Source: CBDCWQ01 sp965223435 (GTDB taxonomy: Bacteria; Myxococcota; Kuafuiibacteriia; Kuafuiibacteriales; Kuafuiibacteriaceae). Taken from it: DNA of 64,000 bases. Under the pieces are notes generated by a model, which was not told the DNA's origin, made no database searches, and was given only the letters and a program-made list of their open reading frames with translations. The stretch covers positions 806,001-870,000 of the forward strand of contig CBDCWQ010000021.1 of the NCBI GenBank assembly GCA_965223435.1, read 5' to 3'. The stretch's first letter is position 1. Each line of letters begins with the position of its first letter. Positions 34,157-42,600 of this stretch are shown piece by piece. A program made the position numbers and the translations under genes.

Positions 34157-34772
34157 CACTGTAAACCTCATTGAGTTCAAATGTTGTTCTCGCCCGTCTT
34201 AAAAAACGGACCATTCGACGGCGGATTGAGTCTTCCGCACGCCTCACCTTTTTTCGACTCCAGCCCAGATGTTTCCCTGCGGCTTCTTGCGATTTATTCT
34301 CTTCAAAGCGCAGGGATACCAGCGATCTTTCGTCTTCGCTCAGCGTTTTCAAAAAAGTCACGACTTCTTGCTGTGCTTCCCGTGACTCGATGACTTCATC
34401 AGGACTCGGATTTTCATCGGACAAGCGATCAAGTTCTTGCACCCATTTACGCCCGTTGGCATGGCGAATTCGTCGTATCACCGTGTTTCGCGTAATGACA
34501 AAAAGGTAACCCTCAAAAGGCTTAATGCCAGAATAGGCTAGGCGTGTCCGTTCTTCGAAGACCTTCAGGAATATTTCGTGTGTTGCGTCATGGATTTGGT
34601 CCGCTGAGTCGAATCCGAAGAAGCGAGAAAATGTGCCCTTCGACTGAAATCTAAAACCCCGGCGCAACCATTCGGTGACGCGCTCTGCGTAGTGATCAAA
34701 TATTCGCTCGTAGGCCTTTGGGCATCCTTCCCGATAACCCTCCAAGAGCTTGCGATCTGTGACAAGCAGCAT
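34143..34772 (-). CDS. ECF RNA polymerase sigma factor
   Basis: The 209-residue protein has sigma region 2 (RIFDHYAERVTEWLRR, DQIHDATHEIFLKVFEER, EGYLFVITRNTVIRRIRH) and region 4 (LSEDERSLVSLRFEENKSQ, AAGKHLGWSRKKVRRAEDS). A slightly long insert (GFRFQSKGTFSRFFGFDSAD) lies within region 2. It directs RNA polymerase to a small regulon, usually including its own operon. It starts three bp after the caspase stop and ends overlapping the anti-sigma gene, so caspase, sigma and anti-sigma are almost certainly one transcript. Confidence 0.92.
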   Translation of the reverse strand: MLLVTDRKLLEGYREGCPKAYERIFDHYAERVTEWLRRGFRFQSKGTFSRFFGFDSADQIHDATHEIFLKVFEERTRLAYSGIKPFEGYLFVITRNTVIRRIRHANGRKWVQELDRLSDENPSPDEVIESREAQQEVVTFLKTLSEDERSLVSLRFEENKSQEAAGKHLGWSRKKVRRAEDSIRRRMVRFLRRARTTFELNEVYSDGAL

Positions 34773-34775
34773 GGC

Positions 34776-36383
34776 CTACAACCCCAACGCGTGCAATAAG
34801 AAGAGTAAACCCGCGGTTGAACCCAAAGAAATGGCGGTCGCCAAAGCAACATTGCCCCGGGTGTCCCAAGTTTGAATGCGCTGGTTCAGCTGCTGAACCC
34901 GAACATTGTCACTTACTACGCTTGAGCGATCACCCTCGATGCTCGAACTTTTTATGAATGATCCCGCGGCTAAGCCTCCGGCTACGACTGCGGCACCGGC
35001 GGTCACCCACCCCAGAGTACGAAGCACGCCTGTAGAGGCGTGGGTATGATAGCCCAGATTTCTCAGCTGCTGGGCATGGAGTCCAAGCTCAAAACCCTCC
35101 AAGAGTTCGGGGCCGTAGGGAACGGCAAAAAGCCCGAGGCTGTAGGCTTTCCCAATCCCGCTGCCCCGATCACCAATCTTCGACGGACGACCATAGAGGG
35201 AGGCCAAATCAATTTCCGAAGATTTCCTCGGTACGGAAAATTCGAGTGACCGCCACTTCACAAAATACTCATTGCCTGGAAGAAGCAGCATGGCGTTCGC
35301 ATATCCCTTCCCCTTGTTGACGTCTGCGTACCGCCGCCCCGACTGATCTGCAACGCTAATACGACCGGCAACATCTTTGGATAGATACAATTTCTGCGTA
35401 CGAACGTCGGAAAGGTCGATTACGGCGCGACGACGGTCTTTTTTGGGCGGTGAGACAAAAATCGCACGGTTGGCCCGTGCATGGGTCACTGCGCTCGTGA
35501 CAGACACCACAAATGCATCGAGCTCTTGATACGACACTTTGGCGTCTCCATCGGCATCTGCGGCGCCGAGCAAGGCTGAACGAACACCATGGGAAAAAAC
35601 CCCGGCGCCGATCTCGGACCATTCGTGGGTTTGGGCTACTGCGGCCGTTGAGAGAATGGCTCCCGTGTTGGGAAAGCGATTGAGGGTTTGGGCGTCAATA
35701 AATTTGTTGGCGTTCTTGTTGAGCACTTCCTCCATTTCGTCTCCGCGGCTCTGGACAAACAGATAGGCGTCGCATGCGTCGATAATGATGTGGTTCACAC
35801 TGGCCGTCGACTTGGTCAAAATGTCGTCGTAAAAATCGCTTCTGGACATCGTACCGTCCACGAACATCAGGTGGCCCTCGTTGTAGTCGTCGGCGTAGCC
35901 ATGCCCGCTGTAGACAAAATAGAACTCAGTCTCGAAACCATCCTTGTTGTCTCGGACCATACGGCTAAACATGCTCTCAATTTCTTTAAGGACCCGGGCT
36001 TTTGACGGCGTTTTCGCTATTTTTACGGTCTGAGGTGAGAGCTTTTGTGTTTCTTCGTCGAGAACCGAAAACAGTACGGCTCTATTGCCGACAGCTCTGA
36101 ACAACTCGTAGAAGCGGACGGCATCGTCATCCGCGAAGCGGAGTGTTGCTTGGCTGCTGTTTGCCGGAAGGTTGACTCCGATGACGACGGCATAACGTCG
36201 AATGCCCTTTGACGAAGGGCGAGGACTCTTCTCTTTGGTCTTGGCGTCTTCCTTAGAGGCGGTTGCTGCCCAAGAATCGGTTCCAAAAACCGTGCCCGTC
36301 AAGGAGAGCGCGAGGAGAAAAACCGACACGGTTCGAAAGAACCGTCCGCAGGGGACGGTCCGCTGGTCTTGAGTTCGGAACAT
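34776..36383 (-). CDS. Secreted caspase-family (C14) cysteine protease with C-terminal membrane segments
   Basis: The 535-residue protein has a signal peptide (RTVSVFLLALSLTGTVFGTDSWA) and a caspase-like peptidase domain (residues about 60-320: RRYAVVIGVNLP, LRFADDDAVRFYELF, EFYFVYSGHGYADD with His161, HIIIDACDAYLF with Cys204, plus ATAAVAQTHEWSE-like strand, SHGVRSALLGAADADGD). The His-Cys dyad is intact. After a beta region come hydrophobic stretches (LGWVTAGAAVVAGGLAAGSF and TAISLGSTAGLLFLLHALGL) that may anchor it. The caspase fold is usually cytoplasmic; the signal peptide makes this one unusual. It is the first gene of the caspase-sigma-anti-sigma unit. Confidence 0.88.
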   Translation of the reverse strand: MFRTQDQRTVPCGRFFRTVSVFLLALSLTGTVFGTDSWAATASKEDAKTKEKSPRPSSKGIRRYAVVIGVNLPANSSQATLRFADDDAVRFYELFRAVGNRAVLFSVLDEETQKLSPQTVKIAKTPSKARVLKEIESMFSRMVRDNKDGFETEFYFVYSGHGYADDYNEGHLMFVDGTMSRSDFYDDILTKSTASVNHIIIDACDAYLFVQSRGDEMEEVLNKNANKFIDAQTLNRFPNTGAILSTAAVAQTHEWSEIGAGVFSHGVRSALLGAADADGDAKVSYQELDAFVVSVTSAVTHARANRAIFVSPPKKDRRRAVIDLSDVRTQKLYLSKDVAGRISVADQSGRRYADVNKGKGYANAMLLLPGNEYFVKWRSLEFSVPRKSSEIDLASLYGRPSKIGDRGSGIGKAYSLGLFAVPYGPELLEGFELGLHAQQLRNLGYHTHASTGVLRTLGWVTAGAAVVAGGLAAGSFIKSSSIEGDRSSVVSDNVRVQQLNQRIQTWDTRGNVALATAISLGSTAGLLFLLHALGL

Positions 36384-36472
36384 GTCTTAGGTACCGGGGA
36401 CGCCGTGATCCTCGTAGTTCTGCTCAGTATGCGCAATCGTATAGGCCAAGGCAACCTCTCGTGCTTTGATGA

Positions 36473-36862
36473 TTGGACAAGAAAAACTTCAAAAAGTCCT
36501 CCAAAAGGTCATCGAGTTCTGGTGCCCTTACGAAGGTGTTTCTAAAGACCCCCGGCGATGTCGTTTGGCCCCTTTTTTTTTATGGGTGCGGCAAGTATCT
36601 AGTGTTCCAAGCGAATTTGATGGGCCCGGTGCGTGTTTCCGAGCGGAGACGCACCCCAAAGCGTCATGCTCTGGGGATGGAAACGCCTGTGGCCGCCTAT
36701 CGCCGTGACACGACTCACGAACGCTCCATCATCCGCCCAAACCGACGGGGAGCCAAACATGGGGCCTCGTGCCCCCAGTTTCTGGTCGAGGTCATTTTTC
36801 GGGGCCATGAAGAACCGCAAGGGGTCCTTGAATATTTGAAAGCCAGTGATGAGCATTTTTGA
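36473..36862 (+). CDS. Doubtful small hypothetical gene in a 517-bp gap
   Basis: The gap from 36384 to 36900 has no convincing gene. One open frame from TTG 36473 encodes about 129 residues (beginning MDKKNFKKSSKRSS, ending LVEVIFRGHEEPQGVLEYLK) and stops 38 bp before the next gene, so it could be the first member of that cluster. A run of nine Ts at 36573-36581 lies inside it, and an overlapping frame opens at ATG 36466, so a frameshift is possible. No family is recognised. The upstream end of the gap would hold the caspase operon promoter, but no clear box is seen. Confidence 0.25.
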   Translation: MDKKNFKKSSKRSSSSGALTKVFLKTPGDVVWPLFFYGCGKYLVFQANLMGPVRVSERRRTPKRHALGMETPVAAYRRDTTHERSIIRPNRRGAKHGASCPQFLVEVIFRGHEEPQGVLEYLKASDEHF

Positions 36863-36900
36863 ATGATCAAACGCGGATGGCTGCTTGGAGAATCTAGACC

Positions 36901-37347
36901 ATGAAGAGTGTGGAAAAAAACCGCTATCGACGAACCCAAACGCGCCAGCCCTTGAAGTGGGTGAGCATCGCGGGTGTGGTGTTGAGCATAGGTGTTGGAA
37001 TGTCGTTTGTGCTCGAGTGGCTTCTCGAAAAGAAGAGGCCGGTTCAACTCGAGCTGAGAATAGACGAGGCTCGAACGGTGGCGGGGGTTTCTCGTCAACA
37101 CGTGCGAAGAGCAAGCCCGCGCTTTGAGCCGAAGCGGGATCTCGGTGTTCGCTCGGGGCAAAGGGCAGTGCCGAGTCATCAGATTCCCAAGGACGCGATC
37201 GATGCGCCTCCTCCTCCGGATGCAGCTATTCAATTGCCGGTGCCTTCACTTAAGCCCAATCCGGCTGTTGCGCGGGCTCCGCTGAGCAATCCGGGGGGCG
37301 TGAATGGCGATCGGCCTCAGCGGCCGATTCCGGGTCAAAGGCGGTAA
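36901..37347 (+). CDS. Small membrane-anchored Pro-rich protein
   Basis: The 148-residue product has a short basic N-terminus (NRYRRTQTRQPLK), one TM helix (WVSIAGVVLSIGVGMSFVLEW) and a long hydrophilic tail rich in Pro, Arg and Ala (DAPPPPDAAIQLPVPSLK). This is a type II-like anchored protein with a periplasmic unstructured region, the layout of envelope-spanning linkers such as TonB-type or divisome proteins, without a recognisable family domain. Its stop is 5 bp from the start of the next gene, indicating an operon. ATG 36901 is preceded by a weak GGAG. Function unknown. Confidence 0.6.
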   Translation: MKSVEKNRYRRTQTRQPLKWVSIAGVVLSIGVGMSFVLEWLLEKKRPVQLELRIDEARTVAGVSRQHVRRASPRFEPKRDLGVRSGQRAVPSHQIPKDAIDAPPPPDAAIQLPVPSLKPNPAVARAPLSNPGGVNGDRPQRPIPGQRR

Positions 37348-37351
37348 CAGC

Positions 37352-38758
37352 ATGAAACACGAAAATGGATCCTCGGCGCCATGCGCCCCCAACAGGGTTA
37401 AAGGGCGACAGGTGCGGGCTCGTGATGCGTTGCCTTGGCTCGCCGGAGTCTCTCGGTGGAAAGCGGGCTTGATAGGGGCTATGGTGTTTGGTGGGGCAAC
37501 ACTTGTTGCCCAAGTATTTGGCTTCGCAAAAGAAGGAAATTTGGTGCCTCCTCGTGGGTCAGCGTTGGCCGCCACGCATTTGTCCAAGCCCGTGTCAAAA
37601 AGAGCAGTCATCCTAGACTACCGAGAACAGGAGCCCAACAATAGCCTCAAAGATGCACGAAGAATGACGCTCAGCTCCACGGTGGCGTGGACGCTGGCGG
37701 GGCGGGTAGGGCCCGGTGACGTTGATGTCTATGGGTTCAAACTCAAAGAAACAAGCGGCCATCGATTGAACGTGCGTCTCGACCCCGCGCCCGATGGGCC
37801 TTTGACCTTTGACGTTTTTGCCAAAGAAAAGAGGAAGGCCCACGTGGCGGGTCCGGGTTCGCTGGTCGCCCTTGGTGTAGACGGAACGTTGTACCGCATC
37901 GAGGTTCGCCCCGGGTCCTTGGAAGCGAAGCGTACTGTTCGGTACAAGCTTGTGGTCGAGTTGGTTGCCGCCGGACGGGATGTGGAGTCCGAACCGAATG
38001 GTGCGCCGGAGCACGCGGGTCCGGTTGCGGTTTTTGGTAAGGACCGCGCTGGTTTTTCGCAAAAACGCAGCAAGGTAAGCTTTGGGAAGGAAATCGCTTG
38101 GCATGGCGTTCGGGGCTGGTGGTCGGCCTCGGAAGATGTAGATTGTTTTGAGATTCCGCTCCAAGTCCCGAACGAGGGTGCGCTTATCCAGTTTGAACTT
38201 CAACCCCCGCGAAACGCCCTCGCTAGGCTTCAGGTTTTTGATGGGGTTGCGCCGCCCACTGAGCTGATGGCCGCGGTGGGGTCGGCTCCGGGCCAAACGA
38301 TCGTGGTACCGGCCTTGGGGGCGCGGTCGTGGCAGCACGCGTACAAGGTTTGTGTGTCCGCTCAGGAGGGGTTTCTTTCCGGTGCACCCTATCAATTGGA
38401 AGCGCGGCTGATCGTGCCGTCGAGATTGTTTGAGTTTGAGCCCAATCAGGGGGCCAAGACCTCATCGGCGCTGGCGTTGGACGCGGGACTAGACGGCTTT
38501 TTGGTTCCCGGCGATGTGGATTGGTTTCGTCTGGGTTCCGCCCGCGGTCTCCTTGAGCTGAGGCTGCCAGAACCCATTCAAGCGAAGGTCGTGTTCTTGG
38601 ACGCGTCCTCAAAGGAGGTTGTTATGGAACGACACCTGAAACCCGGCGCCCATAGCCTGTCCTTCAAGGGTGCGACCTACGTTCGCATCGCTGAGGTCTC
38701 AGGCGGACATAGTACGACGTCTTATCGCGCACAGATACATCGGAGAGGTGTACGATGA
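37352..38758 (+). CDS. Envelope protein with pre-peptidase (PPC)-like repeats
   Basis: The 468-residue product has a TM or signal segment (KAGLIGAMVFGGATLVAQVFGF) and then three related beta-sandwich units that each open with an E-x-E-P-N motif: EQEPNNSLKDARRM, SEPNGAPEHAGPV and EFEPNQGAKTSSAL. Each is followed by a G-D-V-D-x-[YF] strand (GPGDVDVYGFKL, SEDVDCFEIPL, PGDVDWFRLG). This is the pattern of bacterial pre-peptidase C-terminal (PPC) domains, which usually flank secreted proteases and bind ligands or calcium. No catalytic domain is present. ATG 37352 has AAGGCGG upstream. Its TGA overlaps the next ATG (ATGA). Confidence 0.72.
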   Translation: MKHENGSSAPCAPNRVKGRQVRARDALPWLAGVSRWKAGLIGAMVFGGATLVAQVFGFAKEGNLVPPRGSALAATHLSKPVSKRAVILDYREQEPNNSLKDARRMTLSSTVAWTLAGRVGPGDVDVYGFKLKETSGHRLNVRLDPAPDGPLTFDVFAKEKRKAHVAGPGSLVALGVDGTLYRIEVRPGSLEAKRTVRYKLVVELVAAGRDVESEPNGAPEHAGPVAVFGKDRAGFSQKRSKVSFGKEIAWHGVRGWWSASEDVDCFEIPLQVPNEGALIQFELQPPRNALARLQVFDGVAPPTELMAAVGSAPGQTIVVPALGARSWQHAYKVCVSAQEGFLSGAPYQLEARLIVPSRLFEFEPNQGAKTSSALALDAGLDGFLVPGDVDWFRLGSARGLLELRLPEPIQAKVVFLDASSKEVVMERHLKPGAHSLSFKGATYVRIAEVSGGHSTTSYRAQIHRRGVR

Positions 38759-39600
38759 AAGCGATGGCGTTACACGTTTCCTTGAGGTCGACCTATGGCG
38801 CCCTCGGGCTCCTCGGCGCCGCCATGCTCGGGCGCACCGTGTTTTTGGTCGTTCAAGATGCGCCCATCACCGTCATTTCCGGCGAGGGCGCCATGGTACT
38901 CGGACTTGGGTTCATGGCGTTTGCCGCAGCCAAACTCTTGCCTTCGTTTGATCGCTTGAGTCAGATCCTGCTCATCTTGACCCTTATTTTGTTTGGGTTT
39001 TCTGTTTTGGCACCCATGTGGCGTTTGGCCTATCCAAAACCAGCCCTGTATCAAGGGGTGCTCGGAGGGCACGTTCGGCATATCCAGACCGAGCCCGCGC
39101 CGAGAGCAGGGCGCTATGTCGTCAGCCTGACTCCCGAAAGCGGGGTTTCAGGGGCAGGGGCCTACTCTTTGTTGTTGAACGCGGGCGGTAAGAAGACGAC
39201 GATGGACGGTCATGGCGGCGGCGCTGGACAGCTCAAGGAGGTGTTCTTGGAGGTGGACCAAACGCTTAGCGTGACGGTGATGCAAAGCCTGGGCTCGCAT
39301 AGCATTTTGGTGAAGTCTCCCTCGTTCCCCTGGCTGTGGGCACAGATAGGCGCTCTTATGGCCGTGCTTTTTGCGATGGCCGCCGAGATTTTTGCCCGAC
39401 CCACGCGCCGTCAAGGTCTGTTCACCATGGTGGTTACGGGCCTCGCTTGGTCTACCTCGATGCTGGGTACGGTTGATCTCGTGCGCGCGAGCGACGTGAT
39501 CGTTGCGGTCATTCTTGGTGTCCTCATAGGTGTCGTGTGCGGTGGCATGACGCTGGGTCTGAGCGGCATACGACAGCGACGAGGCCGCGCACTGGGCTAA
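38755..39600 (+). CDS. Polytopic membrane protein of unknown function
   Basis: The 281-residue product has about six predicted TM helices: three N-terminal (YGALGLLGAAMLGRTVFLV, GAMVLGLGFMAFAAAKLL, ILLILTLILFGFSVLAPMW) and three C-terminal (WLWAQIGALMAVLFAMAAE, GLFTMVVTGLAWSTSMLGTV, VIVAVILGVLIGVVCGGMTL). Between them lies a soluble beta region of about 100 residues (GRYVVSLTPESGVSGAG, LKEVFLEVDQTLSVTVM), probably periplasmic. It is translationally coupled (ATGA) to the PPC-repeat gene, so the two may work as a complex. No family is recognised. It converges with the giant gene, 51 bp away. Confidence 0.6.
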   Translation: MKAMALHVSLRSTYGALGLLGAAMLGRTVFLVVQDAPITVISGEGAMVLGLGFMAFAAAKLLPSFDRLSQILLILTLILFGFSVLAPMWRLAYPKPALYQGVLGGHVRHIQTEPAPRAGRYVVSLTPESGVSGAGAYSLLLNAGGKKTTMDGHGGGAGQLKEVFLEVDQTLSVTVMQSLGSHSILVKSPSFPWLWAQIGALMAVLFAMAAEIFARPTRRQGLFTMVVTGLAWSTSMLGTVDLVRASDVIVAVILGVLIGVVCGGMTLGLSGIRQRRGRALG

Positions 39601-39651
39601 GGGGGCCTGACAGTGGCCTACCTGTGGTGCATCGAAGGGATTCCGGTGCCG

Positions 39652-42600
39652 CTAAGGATCTGCGAGAAGGTCTGAGACTTCGTAGCGGAGGCGAGTCTTG
39701 ATGTGGCCGGGGGGCCAGGCTTCGCGCGTCAGGGTGAGCTTGAGGCGGGCGCCCGCTTCTCGTTTGCTTTTCCCGAACGGCCAGTGGATGAAGTAACCGC
39801 GAATTTCGCTTGCGCCGACGACCGTTTCCACAATGAGGAATAGCTCGCAGGTGGGCATCGCGGCCTGAACCCGCGCGACATCTGCTTGGCTCTTGATCAC
39901 GCAAATGCCGTCAGGCAGTTCGACGTAGTCGTTAAACTGGGTCAAAAGCCTGATCAGGCTCTCGGGAGAAGATTCGACGACACTTTCATGAGGCGGGGCG
40001 ATCAATTTGCTATCTGGTAGCATCAAGAGTCGCTCTAGGTAAGCGGCGATACCAGAACCGCGCGTCTTGTCGATGTGCGCTCTCAGTTCTGTGGTCTCTA
40101 TGAAGCCGTGTAGCCGGAGAACCCGCAGTTTATCTTCCATCGATGACGCCAAATCGGGAAAATCGATGGGCAAAAGATGAAGGAATCGGCGGCCCTTGGA
40201 TAGTCGGTCCAGCAGCAAAAGATTTTTGTCTTTGGACAGCAATGTGAGTTCGTCTTTGAAGTGACGTCCATAGAAGGAAGCGCCGGGGGAGAGCCGTTTG
40301 AGATAGCGAACAAGCCGAGAAATTCCCTCCTCGTCCAGGTGCACTTGAGTGGAAAGCTTGAGTTGCGAGCCAGTGGGCTCCAGGCGCAGGAGGTTGGCAG
40401 CAACCAGGGCTGTGACCACCTCGTTTAGGGGACCTATGTTGAGGCCAGTCGTTCGCTTCAATGAGCCCCCGTGTACACCGCCCTTGGTTGCGACCACATC
40501 GAGGATCTGGTCGGCGGGTGGCAATGCCAGCGCATGGAGTTGCTGGTATCTGAAAAAGGCCTCCTCGCTCACGGGGTGTTCATCGGCGAGCACCACGTCG
40601 AGATAGGCGCCCAGCGATGAACCTGTCTCTTGATCGATGGATAGTGCACCGGTGTCTTTGTCTTGGAGAAGGAGCTCCTCGTCGACCAATTTGGCTACGG
40701 TGGCCTCGAGATGAGGGAGTGCCGGAAGCTGGTTTTTGAGCGAGACCAGGGTGGTTTCGGTCCGAGCGGCCACTCGGTTTAATATCAAGACCACGCCGGG
40801 CTCAAAGAGAATCTTGAGCTCCTTTTTGGCCAAGGTGATGTCTACATCGTCCCCCGGGAAGAGGTCGCTTAAGAAGTTACGCAGGGATTCGAAGTTTTTC
40901 TGCTCGAGGTGTACGATCGATGCGAGCTGCGTTTTCTTGTTGGCTGGGCGCACGGAGACCAGCTTCGCTTGACGCAGACGATCAATGCCCTCAATCGCCC
41001 AGCGGCTGTGGTTGTTGGACAACGTCCTTAGGTCTTCCACGGTTTGATCTCCGTACGCGGAGAGTAGGCCAATGCTCTTGAGGGCGATCAGTCCTTGGAG
41101 AGCCTGAAGCTCTTCGAATCGATTCATCACTGCATCGGACTCCCAAAGGCCCTTCCTGGTCAGGTCCCGCAAGGGGTAGAGCCACCGCGGCGGAGGATTG
41201 TCGGTTGCGTTGAGCCAAAGGGGTACGAGTGTTTCCTTTTTGATAGTCACGATCGTGGACGGGGTTACCGGGGCCATGGGCTTGACCAGGACGGTTTGCA
41301 AATCGGCCAAGGCCTGAACGGTTTTCTTGGTGGTTGAGGCTGCTTGACCCGTACCTGAAGCAAGTTGCTGAACCGATTTTGGGCCGAACGTAGCCAGTTG
41401 TGAGAGCACGTCCATCGTGCCCGGTTGTTCGATGACCGACTGCAACTCAAGGACCTCAGTACTCGGCGCCGTGTGTCCTTGAGTCTTTGACTGTGCGTCG
41501 AGGTTTTTGAATACGATGGCTGGGATGGTTTCTTGCCTTAGAAGCCGCATGGCTACGCTACGATGTAGGCCTTCGTCGAGCAAGTACACGCCGTCAAATT
41601 CGATGACAAAGATTGCTTCGCGTCGATCGAAGCCTTTGCGTTTGAGTTCGCGCATGAGCCACGTCACCGTATCCATCAGGCCATGCGCGTTTGGTTTTCG
41701 TTCGTATTCGAACACGCCTCGGGAGAACACAATCTTGGATGTCGGTATCTCCTGATATTTCCCTGAACCAACAGTGTTCGGGGGCGGTGGGCCATTGAAA
41801 CGGCCTACCGGTTTGCCGTTCATGTCTGCAAGCAGTGAGTGTGCCGTATTTTCTAGGCGTCGTAGGTAGGCGGCCTCAGCCCAAATGCGATCGACAAAGA
41901 ACAGTCGTGGACTGAGAAAAGCGTCGTGCTCGACGATGCGAATCTTCGGTTCATCTTCGGTCCACCAGTGGGGATAGCGGCGTTCAAAATACTCCAGGAC
42001 CACTTCTACCGGCATCTGAGCCAAGACGGTTTCGGTTTCGTCGACCAGGGCTAAAAACACTTCCAGGACATGGACATCATAGGTTCCGAGAAACGCTGGG
42101 TTTGCAACTAGACTGCCGGGGGACTCCACACCGGCGGGGTCTATTCCGACCATGATTCGGTCGTGGGGCACTGAGGTTGGACCCCTTTCGTTGGAAGGCA
42201 GCCCACGGCGGTCAAAGACATAGACCCACAGGCCACCGGACACAGCCCGCTCAAGCGCAACGTAAGGATCTTGGGTGTACGCGGCCTGGTCGAAATCTCT
42301 GACAAAGCCTTCCTGAAAAGCGTCACTCCTAGACTTCTTCGAAAGATAAAAACCGAGGTCGGATGCTTGGACGGGCGCAGTCTGCTCGGAGGCACCTGAA
42401 GAAGAAATGCTTTGCGGCGTCGATGAATGGACGATGGGCCCCCCCGAATTCGGCGGAGCGCCCTTTGGGGCGATGGTCTTTCGGCTGGCGGCGGTGACTG
42501 CGGCTTCCGCGGTAAAATACGTGCCGAGCAAGTACGCGCGCATGGTGTTCACCCAAGCGGCCTCGAGGAGGGCGGGGTGGTTTTTGCCGACTTCCAAAAA

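Noticed and set aside
36599..37114. Minus-strand frames opposite the small envelope genes
   Set aside because: Low-complexity products with no signal or domain; the plus-strand genes here have better starts and coupling.
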